The position numbers and the translations under genes were made by a program. Below, in pieces: positions 15,653 to 23,419 of a stretch of 34,338 bases of DNA. The DNA comes from Actinomycetota bacterium (GTDB taxonomy: Bacteria; Actinomycetota; Rubrobacteria; Rubrobacterales; Rubrobacteraceae), in the NCBI GenBank assembly GCA_902810695.1, contig CADDYV010000037.1, positions 1 through 34,338 on the forward strand. The letters are read 5' to 3'. Within the stretch, counting starts at the first letter, position 1. Each line of letters opens with the position of its first letter. A model generated the notes under the pieces. The model was given only the letters and a program-made list of their open reading frames with translations. It made no database searches and had not been told where the DNA came from.

Positions 15653-16970
15653 TGAGGACGCTCCGTATCCCGCTCGCGATGTTCTTCGCCGTTTTCTCCG
15701 GCGACTGGCTTGAGGTAAACATCAGGTCGAGCTGATCTTCCAGCTTGCTCTCGATATTCTGGAAGGAATTGAACGTTTCCACCGACACCATGTCCTGCGG
15801 TATCGTCTTCGACTGCTGGACGAAGCGGTTCATCGTCTCGGGGCGGTAGGGGTAATTGAGGCCCTCCTTCACCAGGCTCTTGCGAATCGGGATGAACTGC
15901 GAGTTGGTGCAGAAATACTTCATGTTCTTCTTATCCACGACAAACTTGATGAAGTCTGCTGCGACGTCCGGGTTCTGGCAGTCCTTGGTTATGGTCAGAG
16001 CGTTTCCGCCGAGGTCTGAGGCCAGACCTTTGTCCCGGATCATGTAGGTCGCATCCCACTCCGAGTCCTTCATGTTGTCCTTGAGATAGGCCATCATCCA
16101 GTCGCCGTGGAGCATCATCCCCACGGTTCCGCTGGCGAAGAGATCCGCCGCAGTCGTACTCTGGGTTTGCTTGACCGTGTTGTCGGGCGGAATAAGGCCC
16201 TCCTCAAACCACTTCTTGGTCCACGCGAGAGCCTCTATACCAGCCGGGCTGTCTATCGCGGGCTTTTTCAAGTCATTACTGAGGAGCTTGCCTCCATGCT
16301 GGTAGAGAACCGGCAACCAGCGATATCCGGTCGTGGGTCCCTGGAAACCAAACGAGAAAGCGTACTTGGCACCGGTCTCGTTCTTGACCCTGTGAGCTAT
16401 CTTGGTGAAGTCATTCCAAGACCAGCCCTGCTGGGGGCTCTTTGGGAAATTGCTGATTCCGAGTTGTTTGAAATACTTCTTGTTGTAGAAAACACCGAAG
16501 GTATCGGTGTGATGCGGCAGGGCGTACGGCTTGCCTTTGTAGCTGATCGCCTGCCAGAACTGCGGCTCGAACGCGCTGGAATAGCCTTTTGGTATATAAG
16601 GCGAGAAATCCACCAGCGCCCCCTGCGACTTGTATATTCCCACCTGCTGCCAGGTTATCCGCTGGATGTCGGGAGCCTTGCCACCGGCCAACCGGGTCTG
16701 GAACCACTCGTTGAAGTCGCCGTTGGGGACGATCTGCACGTTGATGGAGACGTTCTTGTGCCTGGCTTCGTATTCCTTTGCCAGATGCTTAAAACTGTGC
16801 GTGTCGCTCGGGATATTCCAGGTAAAGAAGGTAAGGTTGACCTTGCCGTTCGAGCCCTGGCTTCCTCCGCCGCATCCGGCGAGACCCAGAGCAGAGGCTC
16901 CGGCAAGGGCTCCTCCACTCACCTTCAGAAAGTCTCTCCGGCTGTACGTGCGGGTGTCGAATATCTTCAC
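15645..16970 (-). CDS. ABC sugar-binding lipoprotein with Tat signal
   Basis: A 441-residue extracellular solute-binding protein of the CUT1 cluster. It opens with a twin-arginine motif (SRRDFLK at 10-16), a hydrophobic Ala/Gly/Leu stretch and a lipobox LAGC with lipidated Cys33, then a Gly/Ser linker, so it is exported folded and anchored outside the membrane. Later segments such as DFSPYIPKGY and GTVGMMLHGDW are typical of the family. The GTG start has AAAGGAGGAAGG directly upstream. It is the first gene of the importer-GH4 operon and divergent from an AraC regulator, across a gap of about 100 bases that must hold both promoters. Confidence 0.92.
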   Translation of the reverse strand: MKIFDTRTYSRRDFLKVSGGALAGASALGLAGCGGGSQGSNGKVNLTFFTWNIPSDTHSFKHLAKEYEARHKNVSINVQIVPNGDFNEWFQTRLAGGKAPDIQRITWQQVGIYKSQGALVDFSPYIPKGYSSAFEPQFWQAISYKGKPYALPHHTDTFGVFYNKKYFKQLGISNFPKSPQQGWSWNDFTKIAHRVKNETGAKYAFSFGFQGPTTGYRWLPVLYQHGGKLLSNDLKKPAIDSPAGIEALAWTKKWFEEGLIPPDNTVKQTQSTTAADLFASGTVGMMLHGDWMMAYLKDNMKDSEWDATYMIRDKGLASDLGGNALTITKDCQNPDVAADFIKFVVDKKNMKYFCTNSQFIPIRKSLVKEGLNYPYRPETMNRFVQQSKTIPQDMVSVETFNSFQNIESKLEDQLDLMFTSSQSPEKTAKNIASGIRSVLSG

Positions 16971-17056
16971 ACCTTCCTCCTTTCCTGCTACCCTCTTCGG
17001 TAATGATATGAGTAACTTTTTCGTAAATCTTCCGGAAATGGGCCGAAATATTCCCG

Positions 17057-17062
17057 TATACT
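17057..17062 (+). promoter_or_regulatory. Possible -10 element of the AraC-family gene
   Basis: TATACT lies 10 bases before the GTG start of the regulator, following CG as in the araB upstream region. No good -35 is seen, which would fit an activated promoter. A TTCCGGAA palindrome at 17030-17037 is close by. The short distance to the start implies a nearly leaderless transcript. Confidence 0.3.
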
Positions 17063-17072
17063 AAGGTTCAGG

Positions 17073-17960
17073 GTGGTAGACGAGAGCGTCAAGGCTGATC
17101 TCGATGAGGTACCGGGATTCAGGATCTGGTACGGATGGCCGCCTGCTTCCATGCCCCCGCACTGGCACGATCAGGTAGAGATCAACTACGCCGTCGGGGG
17201 GAGCCTTACTTACCTGCTCGCCGGGTCGGTGGTCGAGGTTCCACCCGAGAGGTTGTCGCTGTTCTGGGCCGGGATGCCGCACAGCGTCGTGAACAAGACC
17301 GGGATAGAGATGTTCTACTGGATCTACGTGCCGCTGGTGTGGGTCCTGCGCCTGGGACTGCCAAACCCGTTCATGAGGCGCCTGATGACCGGCGATCTGA
17401 TCGTTGACGCCGATCCTCTGGAGGCGGATCGCGCAACGCTCGACCGGTGGAGCGATGAGCTGCCCGATGCAGACCTCAGCCGCAGACACCTGATCATCCG
17501 GGAAGTCGAAACCCGATTGATCAGGTTCGCGCTGGCCCAGAAGAGCGAGGACAACAACGATCATGCCACCTATGAAGAGGGGCCGGTGCAGAAAGTCAGT
17601 GAGATGGCCCGCTTCATCGCCGAAAACTACGCGAGGCCACTACGACCGGGCGACATAGCCCGGCACGTCGGGCTCCATCCCAACTACGCGATGACTCTAT
17701 TCCGGCAGCACTGCGGGATGACCCTGAACACCTACCTCACGCGGCTCCGCGTCTGTCAGGCGCAGTACCTGCTCATCTCTACCAACCGGGATGTCTCGCA
17801 GATCGCATTCGATACCGGTTTCGGCTCCATCAGCCGTTTCTACGAAGCCTTCAAGGCGATGGGCGGACATACACCCCGGCAATACAGGATGCAATCCGCT
17901 CCGTGGGAATATGGGCCGAGATCCCCGTTCAACCCGTGCTCCGACTCACTCCCTGGCTAG
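17073..17960 (+). CDS. AraC family transcriptional regulator of the GH4/importer operon
   Basis: A 295-residue regulator with an N-terminal cupin-like sensing domain (PPHWHDQVEINY near 29-40, with the usual His-x-His and Glu) and a C-terminal pair of helix-turn-helix motifs (about 180-275), including IARHVGLHPNYAMTLFRQ and IAFDTGFGSISRFYEAFK. This arrangement is that of sugar-responsive activators. The GTG start at 17073 is divergent from the solute-binding protein, so the likely target is that operon. Its stop overlaps the converging aldehyde dehydrogenase stop by four bases, leaving no space for a separate terminator. Confidence 0.92.
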   Translation: MVDESVKADLDEVPGFRIWYGWPPASMPPHWHDQVEINYAVGGSLTYLLAGSVVEVPPERLSLFWAGMPHSVVNKTGIEMFYWIYVPLVWVLRLGLPNPFMRRLMTGDLIVDADPLEADRATLDRWSDELPDADLSRRHLIIREVETRLIRFALAQKSEDNNDHATYEEGPVQKVSEMARFIAENYARPLRPGDIARHVGLHPNYAMTLFRQHCGMTLNTYLTRLRVCQAQYLLISTNRDVSQIAFDTGFGSISRFYEAFKAMGGHTPRQYRMQSAPWEYGPRSPFNPCSDSLPG

Positions 17961-19330
17961 GGTGATATCAGGAGCGTCCTGCTCTCGGTATAGAACTGCC
18001 TGGCAGCCAATCCCTGCTCCCTGCTAGATCCTATCCCCGATCCCTTCGAACCACCGAAGGGGGTATGGTAATCCACCCCGGCGGTGGAGGCGTTGACCCG
18101 CACCAGGCCTGCTTCCAGCCGCTCTCCTATCGTCATCGCCTCTTCCAGATCTTCGGTGAACACAGCAGCGGCAAGCCCGTAGCGCACTTCGTTGGCAATC
18201 TTTACCGCTTCTTCTGCCGAGGAAGCCCGAAGCAGCGTGCTCACGGGGGCAAAGACCTCTTCTTTTGCCAGAATGCTTCCGCGATCCTCGATCTCTACCA
18301 GCGTGGGAGCGAGATAGAATCCTTCTCCGTCGAGAGATTGACCTCCCGTTAGCTTCCTGCCTCCCCCTTTTTCGAGGGCTTCTAAAGCCGAGGCGCGAGC
18401 TTCGTCTTCGATCAGAGGTCCCACCTGGCAGCTTTCCTGCTCCGGATCAACGACCCCCATCTGCTCTACCGCCGAGATGAGCCTCTCGCGCAACTCCTCA
18501 TATACGGAGTCCTCGACGATGACGCGGCTGGTGGCGGTGCACTTCTGCCCGGCGTAACCCATCGCGGCGTAAGAGATGGTTTTGGCCGCCCGATCCAAGT
18601 CGGCATTAGCCAGAACGATCGAGGGGTTTTGCCCGCCCATCTCGCACTGCACCCGCGCTCCCCTACCCGCAACTTCTCTGGCAACGCTTTTGCCTACCCC
18701 GGCAGATCCCGTGAACGATACAGCAGCCACCTCTGGATGCTTTACCAGCGGCTCTCCTGTCTCCGCATCTCCCAGAGCAAGCTCGAAGGTTCCTTCTGGC
18801 AGGTATTTGTCTGCGATCTCCTTTATCCGGTGGGCTATCGCGGTAGCCTGGGGAGCGGGCTTCAGAACCACGGTGTTGCCGTAGCCGAGCGCGGGGGCGG
18901 CCTTCCACAGAGGAATAGCTATCGGGAAGTTCCAGGGAGTGATAAGCGCGCACACTCCCAGAGGGTATCTGCGAGCTATCAGCCAGTCTTTGGAAGATGT
19001 GCTCGCCGGATAGGTTTCGCCATCCGGGGCGAGGACCATCTGGGAGTAGTAGCGCAGGATGGAGATAGCTCTTCTTACCTCGCCATGGGCCTCGGTTACG
19101 GGCTTTCCTACCTCCCGGACTACGAGGCTAGAGATCTCCTCAAAGAGCTGCTCTATCTCATCGGCTATGTTGCTCAGCGCAGTGCCACGCGAAAGGGCGG
19201 TCTGCTCGCGCCACTCGGGGAAGGCTCTGTGCGCGCGGGATACAGCTTCCTCGACGCCTTGCTCTCCCGACTCCTCGTACTCCCCGATCACCTCCGAAGG
19301 TTTGTGCGGGTTGATGCTCTTGAACGCCAA
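17957..19330 (-). CDS. Aldehyde dehydrogenase (succinate-/ketoglutarate-semialdehyde type)
   Basis: A 457-residue NAD(P)-dependent aldehyde dehydrogenase. Catalytic residues are in place: Asn134 in PWNF, Glu230 in CEMGGQNP and Cys264 in GQKCTA; FTGSAGVGK (206-214) binds the cofactor. It is close in style to succinic-semialdehyde, 2,5-dioxovalerate and glyceraldehyde dehydrogenases. The TTG start has AGGAGG seven bases upstream. As the last gene after an aldonate dehydratase it could oxidise alpha-ketoglutarate semialdehyde (pentose route) or glyceraldehyde (non-phosphorylated hexose route). The sequence alone does not separate these. Confidence 0.9.
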   Translation of the reverse strand: MAFKSINPHKPSEVIGEYEESGEQGVEEAVSRAHRAFPEWREQTALSRGTALSNIADEIEQLFEEISSLVVREVGKPVTEAHGEVRRAISILRYYSQMVLAPDGETYPASTSSKDWLIARRYPLGVCALITPWNFPIAIPLWKAAPALGYGNTVVLKPAPQATAIAHRIKEIADKYLPEGTFELALGDAETGEPLVKHPEVAAVSFTGSAGVGKSVAREVAGRGARVQCEMGGQNPSIVLANADLDRAAKTISYAAMGYAGQKCTATSRVIVEDSVYEELRERLISAVEQMGVVDPEQESCQVGPLIEDEARASALEALEKGGGRKLTGGQSLDGEGFYLAPTLVEIEDRGSILAKEEVFAPVSTLLRASSAEEAVKIANEVRYGLAAAVFTEDLEEAMTIGERLEAGLVRVNASTAGVDYHTPFGGSKGSGIGSSREQGLAARQFYTESRTLLISP

Positions 19331-19351
19331 CGGGCAACCTCCTCTTCGTTG

Positions 19352-20509
19352 TTAGCGGCTTGTCCTTTCACCGCGCTTCTCCCAGCCTTCCGCGAACAGG
19401 TTGAAGTGCACGTCCTGCTTGGGATGGGCCTCTACCACCGACTCGTCGAGTTCGACGCCGAGGCCCGGACCGCCGGGCAGCGGGAAATACCCGTCCTCGA
19501 CCTCCGGCAGGCCTGGGGCCGTCTGCTTGACCCACGGATCGGCGAAGTCGTTGAAGTATTCCTGGATCTTGAAGTTCGTGGTCGAGGCTGCCAGATGGAG
19601 CGCCGCTGCGGTGTTGATCTGACCTCCCACGTTATGCGGAGCCATCGTCACGTAGTAGCAGTCGGCCCAGGCGGCGAGCTTCTTGGTCTCAAGAAGGCCC
19701 CCGATGTGGCTTATATCCGGCTGTATGACGTCCGCGGCCTGCAGCTCGAAGAGCTCCCGGTACTCTATCCTCTGGTGGATGCGCTCGCCGGTAGCGACGG
19801 GAATGCCGACCTTGTCCGTGACTTTCTTCAAGGCTTTGAGGTTCGTCGGTGGCACCGGCTCCTCGGCCCAGCTTATCCCGTAAGGTTCAAGCATACGTAC
19901 CATCTCAACTGCTGTGGCGGGCGAGAAGCGGCCGTGCATCTCCAGCAGGATCTCCCGTTCCGGCCCTATGGCGTCGCGCACCGCCTCCACCAGCCCCACG
20001 GTCTTCAGCTTCTCCTCGCGCTCCAGCTCGTAGTGCCCGGGGCCGAACGGATCTAGCTTCATGGCCCTGTAGCCTCGCTCGACGACTTTTCTGGCCGCCT
20101 CGTGGAACTCTTCGGGCTCCCGCTCGACCCGGTACCAGCCGTTGGCGTAGGCTTTGATCTTCTCGCGGACCGGCCCGCCGAGCAGGTTGTAGACGGGCTG
20201 GTCAAGGGCCTTGCCCACGATGTCCCAGCACGCCGTCTCGAAGGCGGCGATGCCGCTGCTCATCACCTCTCCCGCTCTGGAGAAGTCGTCGCGGCCCATC
20301 TTCTTCACCAAATTTTCGATCCGGAAGGGATCGTGGCCTATGACGTGGCGCGGGGCGGCCTCGTTTATGTATCCCAGCAGCGCCTCGGTGTGGTTGACCA
20401 TCCTGGCTTCGCCCAACCCCGAAAGTCCCTCGTCGGTGTGCACCCGCACGATGGTCAGGTTCCGCCATTCGGTGCCGACCACGAAGGTTTCTACGCGGGA
20501 AATCTTCAT
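19352..20509 (-). CDS. Enolase-superfamily sugar-acid dehydratase, galactonate dehydratase-like
   Basis: A 385-residue mandelate racemase/muconate lactonizing enzyme family member. The N-terminal capping domain (about 1-125) is followed by the barrel. Metal ligands are Glu190 (in EMHGR), Glu216 (AEEP) and Glu242 (GERI); His192 and His292 (APHN) match the catalytic pair of D-galactonate dehydratase, where the first ligand is usually Asp. It should dehydrate an aldonate to a 2-keto-3-deoxy acid. It overlaps the U32-like gene by ATGA and lies 21 bases before the aldehyde dehydrogenase. Galactonate or arabinonate are the likeliest substrates, given the GH4 and ara genes nearby. Confidence 0.87.
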   Translation of the reverse strand: MKISRVETFVVGTEWRNLTIVRVHTDEGLSGLGEARMVNHTEALLGYINEAAPRHVIGHDPFRIENLVKKMGRDDFSRAGEVMSSGIAAFETACWDIVGKALDQPVYNLLGGPVREKIKAYANGWYRVEREPEEFHEAARKVVERGYRAMKLDPFGPGHYELEREEKLKTVGLVEAVRDAIGPEREILLEMHGRFSPATAVEMVRMLEPYGISWAEEPVPPTNLKALKKVTDKVGIPVATGERIHQRIEYRELFELQAADVIQPDISHIGGLLETKKLAAWADCYYVTMAPHNVGGQINTAAALHLAASTTNFKIQEYFNDFADPWVKQTAPGLPEVEDGYFPLPGGPGLGVELDESVVEAHPKQDVHFNLFAEGWEKRGERTSR

Positions 20510-21447
20510 ACAACCTCCTTCTCTACGGCGGGTATGCCCGCAAAGTTCACATCTTCTGCGGTAGCCACGGCCTCCGGGTAGTAGCGTCTGAGCATCGAGA
20601 GCCCGATCTCCGCCCGCCTGACCCTCTCATGGCCCAGAGCTATCGCCGTGGGCTCCAGGTGCGTCCCCGAGGGGTAGATGTTCGGGGCGTTCCGCAGACC
20701 GAACTTCACGAACACCGGCGAGCAGACGCGCACGAGCTCCGGTATCTCGTAGTGCCTGACGAACCCGCCGAAGTCGTCGGGCACCTCCACGTAAACGTCC
20801 AGCGGCAGACTCGTCGCCGCCCGGATCGCCGCGAGCTGTCCCAGCGAGAGGTCCGTCGGGACGTTGTACGTATCGGCTCCGAGTTCCTCCATCGCCCTCA
20901 CCGCCGCGGCGTTGGCCGCCGAGAGCTGCACCGAGACCTTGACCACGAGATCCTGTGGAAGCTCGCCTCTGGCTTTGAGGTCCCGGAGCACGCGCAGGAG
21001 TCCCACGTCCGCGACCAGCACGCCGCGCAACCCGAGGTCCACGCCCCGCAACACATCCTCCAGCGCGTAGGCGAGCTGATCCTGGCCCCGGTGCTGGGCA
21101 CCGAGCACCTTCCCGGCAGCCGAGCCCGCAGCCGCCCCGGTCTCCCAGGATGCCCTGGGACCGACGAACAGCGAGAGCTCTATCTGCGTCTCGCGTGCCA
21201 TGTGGCACATCTCCAGAATCTCCGAGTCCGTGAGCAGCATGATCCCGGACCCCTGCGAAACCCGGTGGATGTGGACCTCGCGCCTTCGCGCCTCATCCAG
21301 CACCGCCTCCAGAACCCGCGGCCCCTCCACGCTTGGGATCTCCACCCGGTACTGCGCCCCATCGGGAAACCGCTTTTCGGAGTCGAGCAGTTCTCCCGGA
21401 TCCCGTTCCGGCAGCCCGAGCCCGAACAGCATCTCTCTCGCCCTCAC
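20506..21447 (-). CDS. U32-like TIM-barrel protein of unknown function
   Basis: A 313-residue protein that resembles proteins annotated as U32 family peptidases, with barrel-like alternation of strands and helices (GLRGVLVADVGLL, LVVKVSVQLSA, PLDVYVEVP). The Cys-containing U32 signature (GxxC followed by GxC) is missing, and there is no protease context, so a peptidase role is doubtful. It sits between a lactonase-like hydrolase (GTGA overlap) and an aldonate dehydratase (ATGA overlap), which ties it to sugar-acid catabolism. A lyase, aldolase or dehydratase acting on the keto-deoxy acid would fill the missing step. I cannot assign residues for such a reaction. Confidence 0.75.
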   Translation of the reverse strand: MRAREMLFGLGLPERDPGELLDSEKRFPDGAQYRVEIPSVEGPRVLEAVLDEARRREVHIHRVSQGSGIMLLTDSEILEMCHMARETQIELSLFVGPRASWETGAAAGSAAGKVLGAQHRGQDQLAYALEDVLRGVDLGLRGVLVADVGLLRVLRDLKARGELPQDLVVKVSVQLSAANAAAVRAMEELGADTYNVPTDLSLGQLAAIRAATSLPLDVYVEVPDDFGGFVRHYEIPELVRVCSPVFVKFGLRNAPNIYPSGTHLEPTAIALGHERVRRAEIGLSMLRRYYPEAVATAEDVNFAGIPAVEKEVV

Positions 21448-22286
21448 GCCTCCTCCTTCACGTAGTAGTAAAGCTCTCCCGGACGCAGGAGATGATAGTG
21501 GCGGTCCGGGTTGCGCTCGTAGAGATAGTCAACGAAGTACGCCGGGTTCTCGGTGTTCGGCGGGATGAGATCGTAGTGCGTCGGGATCGTCATTCTGATG
21601 TCGAGCGTCTCGGCAAGTTCGGCCACCTCGCGAAATCCAGTGTTCCCCACTATGTCCTGGGCAGTACGGAAGTAGTCGCGGCCGTTGATCGGCATGAACA
21701 CCACATCAATATCCCACCGTCTCAGCGTGTCGAGCAGACCGTCGTAGATAACGGTGTCGCCGGAGTGGTAGACGGTTATGCCGTTCCACTCGATAACGTA
21801 GCCGAGATAGGAATATCCGCGCTCGGGATCGTACTCCAACCCGGTGTGCGCAGACGGGATGGCCGTAACGCTGGCTCCCCCGACCGTAAATTTCCTGTCC
21901 ACCTCGGGGATCTCGGTTCGCTCCGGTTCTATGCCGGCCTGGGAGAGGTCGCAGGTGTGCGGCGCGTAGAAGCGTGCCTCCTGAGAGGACTTCGCCAGAG
22001 GCCCTAGCGTCTGTGGGTCGAAGTGGTCTATGTGGACGTGGCTGATAAGCACGCCTGCGGCGTTGGTGATATCTGCGGGGTCCACGGGTGGCGGGAAGTT
22101 GCGTTCTATGTGCCCTCCCGAGCCGTCGTTGTCGGTGAGATATGGGTCTACGTAGATCGCGCCTTCCGGTCCCCTGATAATGACCCCTGCCTGCCCCAGC
22201 CCATAGAAGCCCAGGCTGTTTGGCTGGACTTCGAGTTTGTCTACGCGCTCGACCAGGCTCCCGCTCCGTGGTGACACTTCCCTCAT
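21444..22286 (-). CDS. Metallo-beta-lactamase-fold hydrolase, UlaG-like (possible sugar lactonase)
   Basis: A 280-residue MBL-fold protein. The metal motif SHVHIDHFD gives His83, His85, Asp87 and His88; later ligands are the His in SAHTG, the Asp in HSGDT and His in PTHYD. It resembles the UlaG group (L-ascorbate-6-phosphate lactonase) more than beta-lactamases. Being first in an operon with a sugar-acid dehydratase, it may open an aldonolactone, the step before dehydration. It overlaps the U32-like gene by four bases. Its start is preceded by GGAAAGGAGG. The 123-base gap upstream holds an inverted repeat at 22351-22366. Confidence 0.85.
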   Translation of the reverse strand: MREVSPRSGSLVERVDKLEVQPNSLGFYGLGQAGVIIRGPEGAIYVDPYLTDNDGSGGHIERNFPPPVDPADITNAAGVLISHVHIDHFDPQTLGPLAKSSQEARFYAPHTCDLSQAGIEPERTEIPEVDRKFTVGGASVTAIPSAHTGLEYDPERGYSYLGYVIEWNGITVYHSGDTVIYDGLLDTLRRWDIDVVFMPINGRDYFRTAQDIVGNTGFREVAELAETLDIRMTIPTHYDLIPPNTENPAYFVDYLYERNPDRHYHLLRPGELYYYVKEEA

Positions 22287-22350
22287 TCCTCCTTTCCCGA
22301 ACCAGACTCCAGTATTATCTGGTGTTATCCGGGCCCGCCCTCTCTCATGG

Positions 22351-22366
22351 TTGGTTATCGTACCAA
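22351..22366. promoter_or_regulatory. TTGGT-n6-ACCAA-type inverted repeat upstream of the sugar-acid operon
   Basis: TTGGT (22351-22355) and ACCAA (22362-22366) form an inverted repeat with a 6-base spacer, 65 bases before the metallo-hydrolase start. It contains ATCGTACC (22357-22364), which also occurs inside the 32-bp repeats at 23265 and 29337. It may bind the AraC-family regulator of this locus or a GntR-like protein encoded elsewhere. Confidence 0.4.
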
Positions 22367-22409
22367 TTTGCAGAATCCGCGTACGTTGAAATCCGCTTCC
22401 GACAGGGAC

Positions 22410-23240
22410 TCACTCTGTATTGACGTGCATCTGCGCATAGAGGCGTCTGAAAGCGAGCGGCGCCATGCCCTCGTGTCGCCTGAAAATCCTGCGAAAGTAC
22501 CGCACGTCTTTGAATCCGCAAGCCCGAGCTATCTCTTCGACGTTGCGATCGCTCTCGATCAGCATCCTGCGCGCGTGCCGGACGCGGCGCCAGTGTATCG
22601 CCTGGGTAGGAGTGCGTTTGTACGCCTTGCGGTACACCCGTCCGAGATAATCCGGGTTGCATCCGAGGTTATCCGCCAGAACCGAAGTACACAGCGATGG
22701 CGCATGAAAGTGCGTGCGGATGTATGCGTCCGCCCTTCCTGCCAGAACGGCAGCGTTGTTCTCAAGAGCGTTTTTCGCCGGTTCGGAGCCGGACACCTCA
22801 CAGAGCATCAACATCACCAGCAGGCTCGCCGATACAGGGCGCAGCCCCCCTTCCTCCTGGTCATCCAAAAAACGCCGGAATACCTCCGAGAGATGGTTCG
22901 GTCGGCTCACCGTCGCGTGCTGCGGGACAGATATCACCCGCTCCGTCACCCTGTCCCGCCCATCCTCGATGACGAAATGCACCCAGTAGAAAGAGAGGTC
23001 AGACGGGTACGGCCTCGTCCCCACATGCCTGCGCCCCGGCCACAAGAGCAGCGATTGTCCGGCCTCTACCTCAAAGACTCGCTCCTCCTCCCGGATCCCC
23101 AGTGCTCCCTCGCGAACGAAGATCAACTCGTGCGATCCGATCACGCGGTCTGGATGTACTCCCTCTCCCCGCGAGACGAACAGACCGGCGTTTTCCGCCC
23201 TGAGAGGCAAACCAGTATTCAACTCCAGCGACCGCGCCAC
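22410..23240 (-). CDS. AraC family transcriptional regulator
   Basis: A 276-residue regulator. The N-terminal half is cupin-like (SHELIFVREG, then GQSLLLWPGRRH), and the C-terminal half has the AraC double helix-turn-helix: LADNLGCNPDYLGRVYRK and IARACGFKDVRYFRRIFR (about 190-265). The GTG start follows AGGAGG ten bases upstream. It is divergent from the sodium symporter, with the first 32-bp repeat in the gap (23265-23296), and it precedes the metallo-hydrolase operon on the same strand. Its likely targets are the symporter, itself, the sugar-acid operon, and through the second repeat the downstream importer. Confidence 0.92.
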   Translation of the reverse strand: MARSLELNTGLPLRAENAGLFVSRGEGVHPDRVIGSHELIFVREGALGIREEERVFEVEAGQSLLLWPGRRHVGTRPYPSDLSFYWVHFVIEDGRDRVTERVISVPQHATVSRPNHLSEVFRRFLDDQEEGGLRPVSASLLVMLMLCEVSGSEPAKNALENNAAVLAGRADAYIRTHFHAPSLCTSVLADNLGCNPDYLGRVYRKAYKRTPTQAIHWRRVRHARRMLIESDRNVEEIARACGFKDVRYFRRIFRRHEGMAPLAFRRLYAQMHVNTE

Positions 23241-23264
23241 CCTCCGCTAACCTCCTCTGAAACC

Positions 23265-23296
23265 TCGGAATCGTACCCTTTTTCTACGCGATTATC
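23265..23296. promoter_or_regulatory. 32-bp regulatory repeat, copy 1 (symporter/AraC gap)
   Basis: The stretch beginning TCGGAATCGTACCC and ending GATTATC is found again at 29337-29368 with one difference (base 23289 C against T). It lies between the divergent AraC and symporter genes. A weak inverted repeat AATCG (23269-23273) to CGATT (23289-23293) is within it. The remaining bases to 23419 show no gene. Placement ahead of two transporters suggests a shared activator site. Confidence 0.65.
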
Positions 23297-23419
23297 ACGT
23301 TGATTGCAAGCGAGAAGCGGAACAAAATAGCGCCGAATTGAATGCAAGTGACCAGACACGGCTTGAACAAAAGCTCTGGCAAGCTTGGTGTAGGCAACCG
23401 CATAGGAGAAAAGACTGAT

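Noticed and set aside
18629-20056. 475-codon open frame on the plus strand
   Set aside because: It spans parts of two solid minus-strand genes (aldehyde dehydrogenase and the dehydratase) and has no motif of its own.
20506-21447. Calling the TIM-barrel protein a U32 peptidase
   Set aside because: The U32 Cys signature is absent and the operon is about sugar acids, so the fold-level label is kept but not the function.
22410-23240. Naming this regulator AraC
   Set aside because: It shares the C-terminal DNA-binding family only; the N-terminal domain and operon do not show that it senses arabinose.
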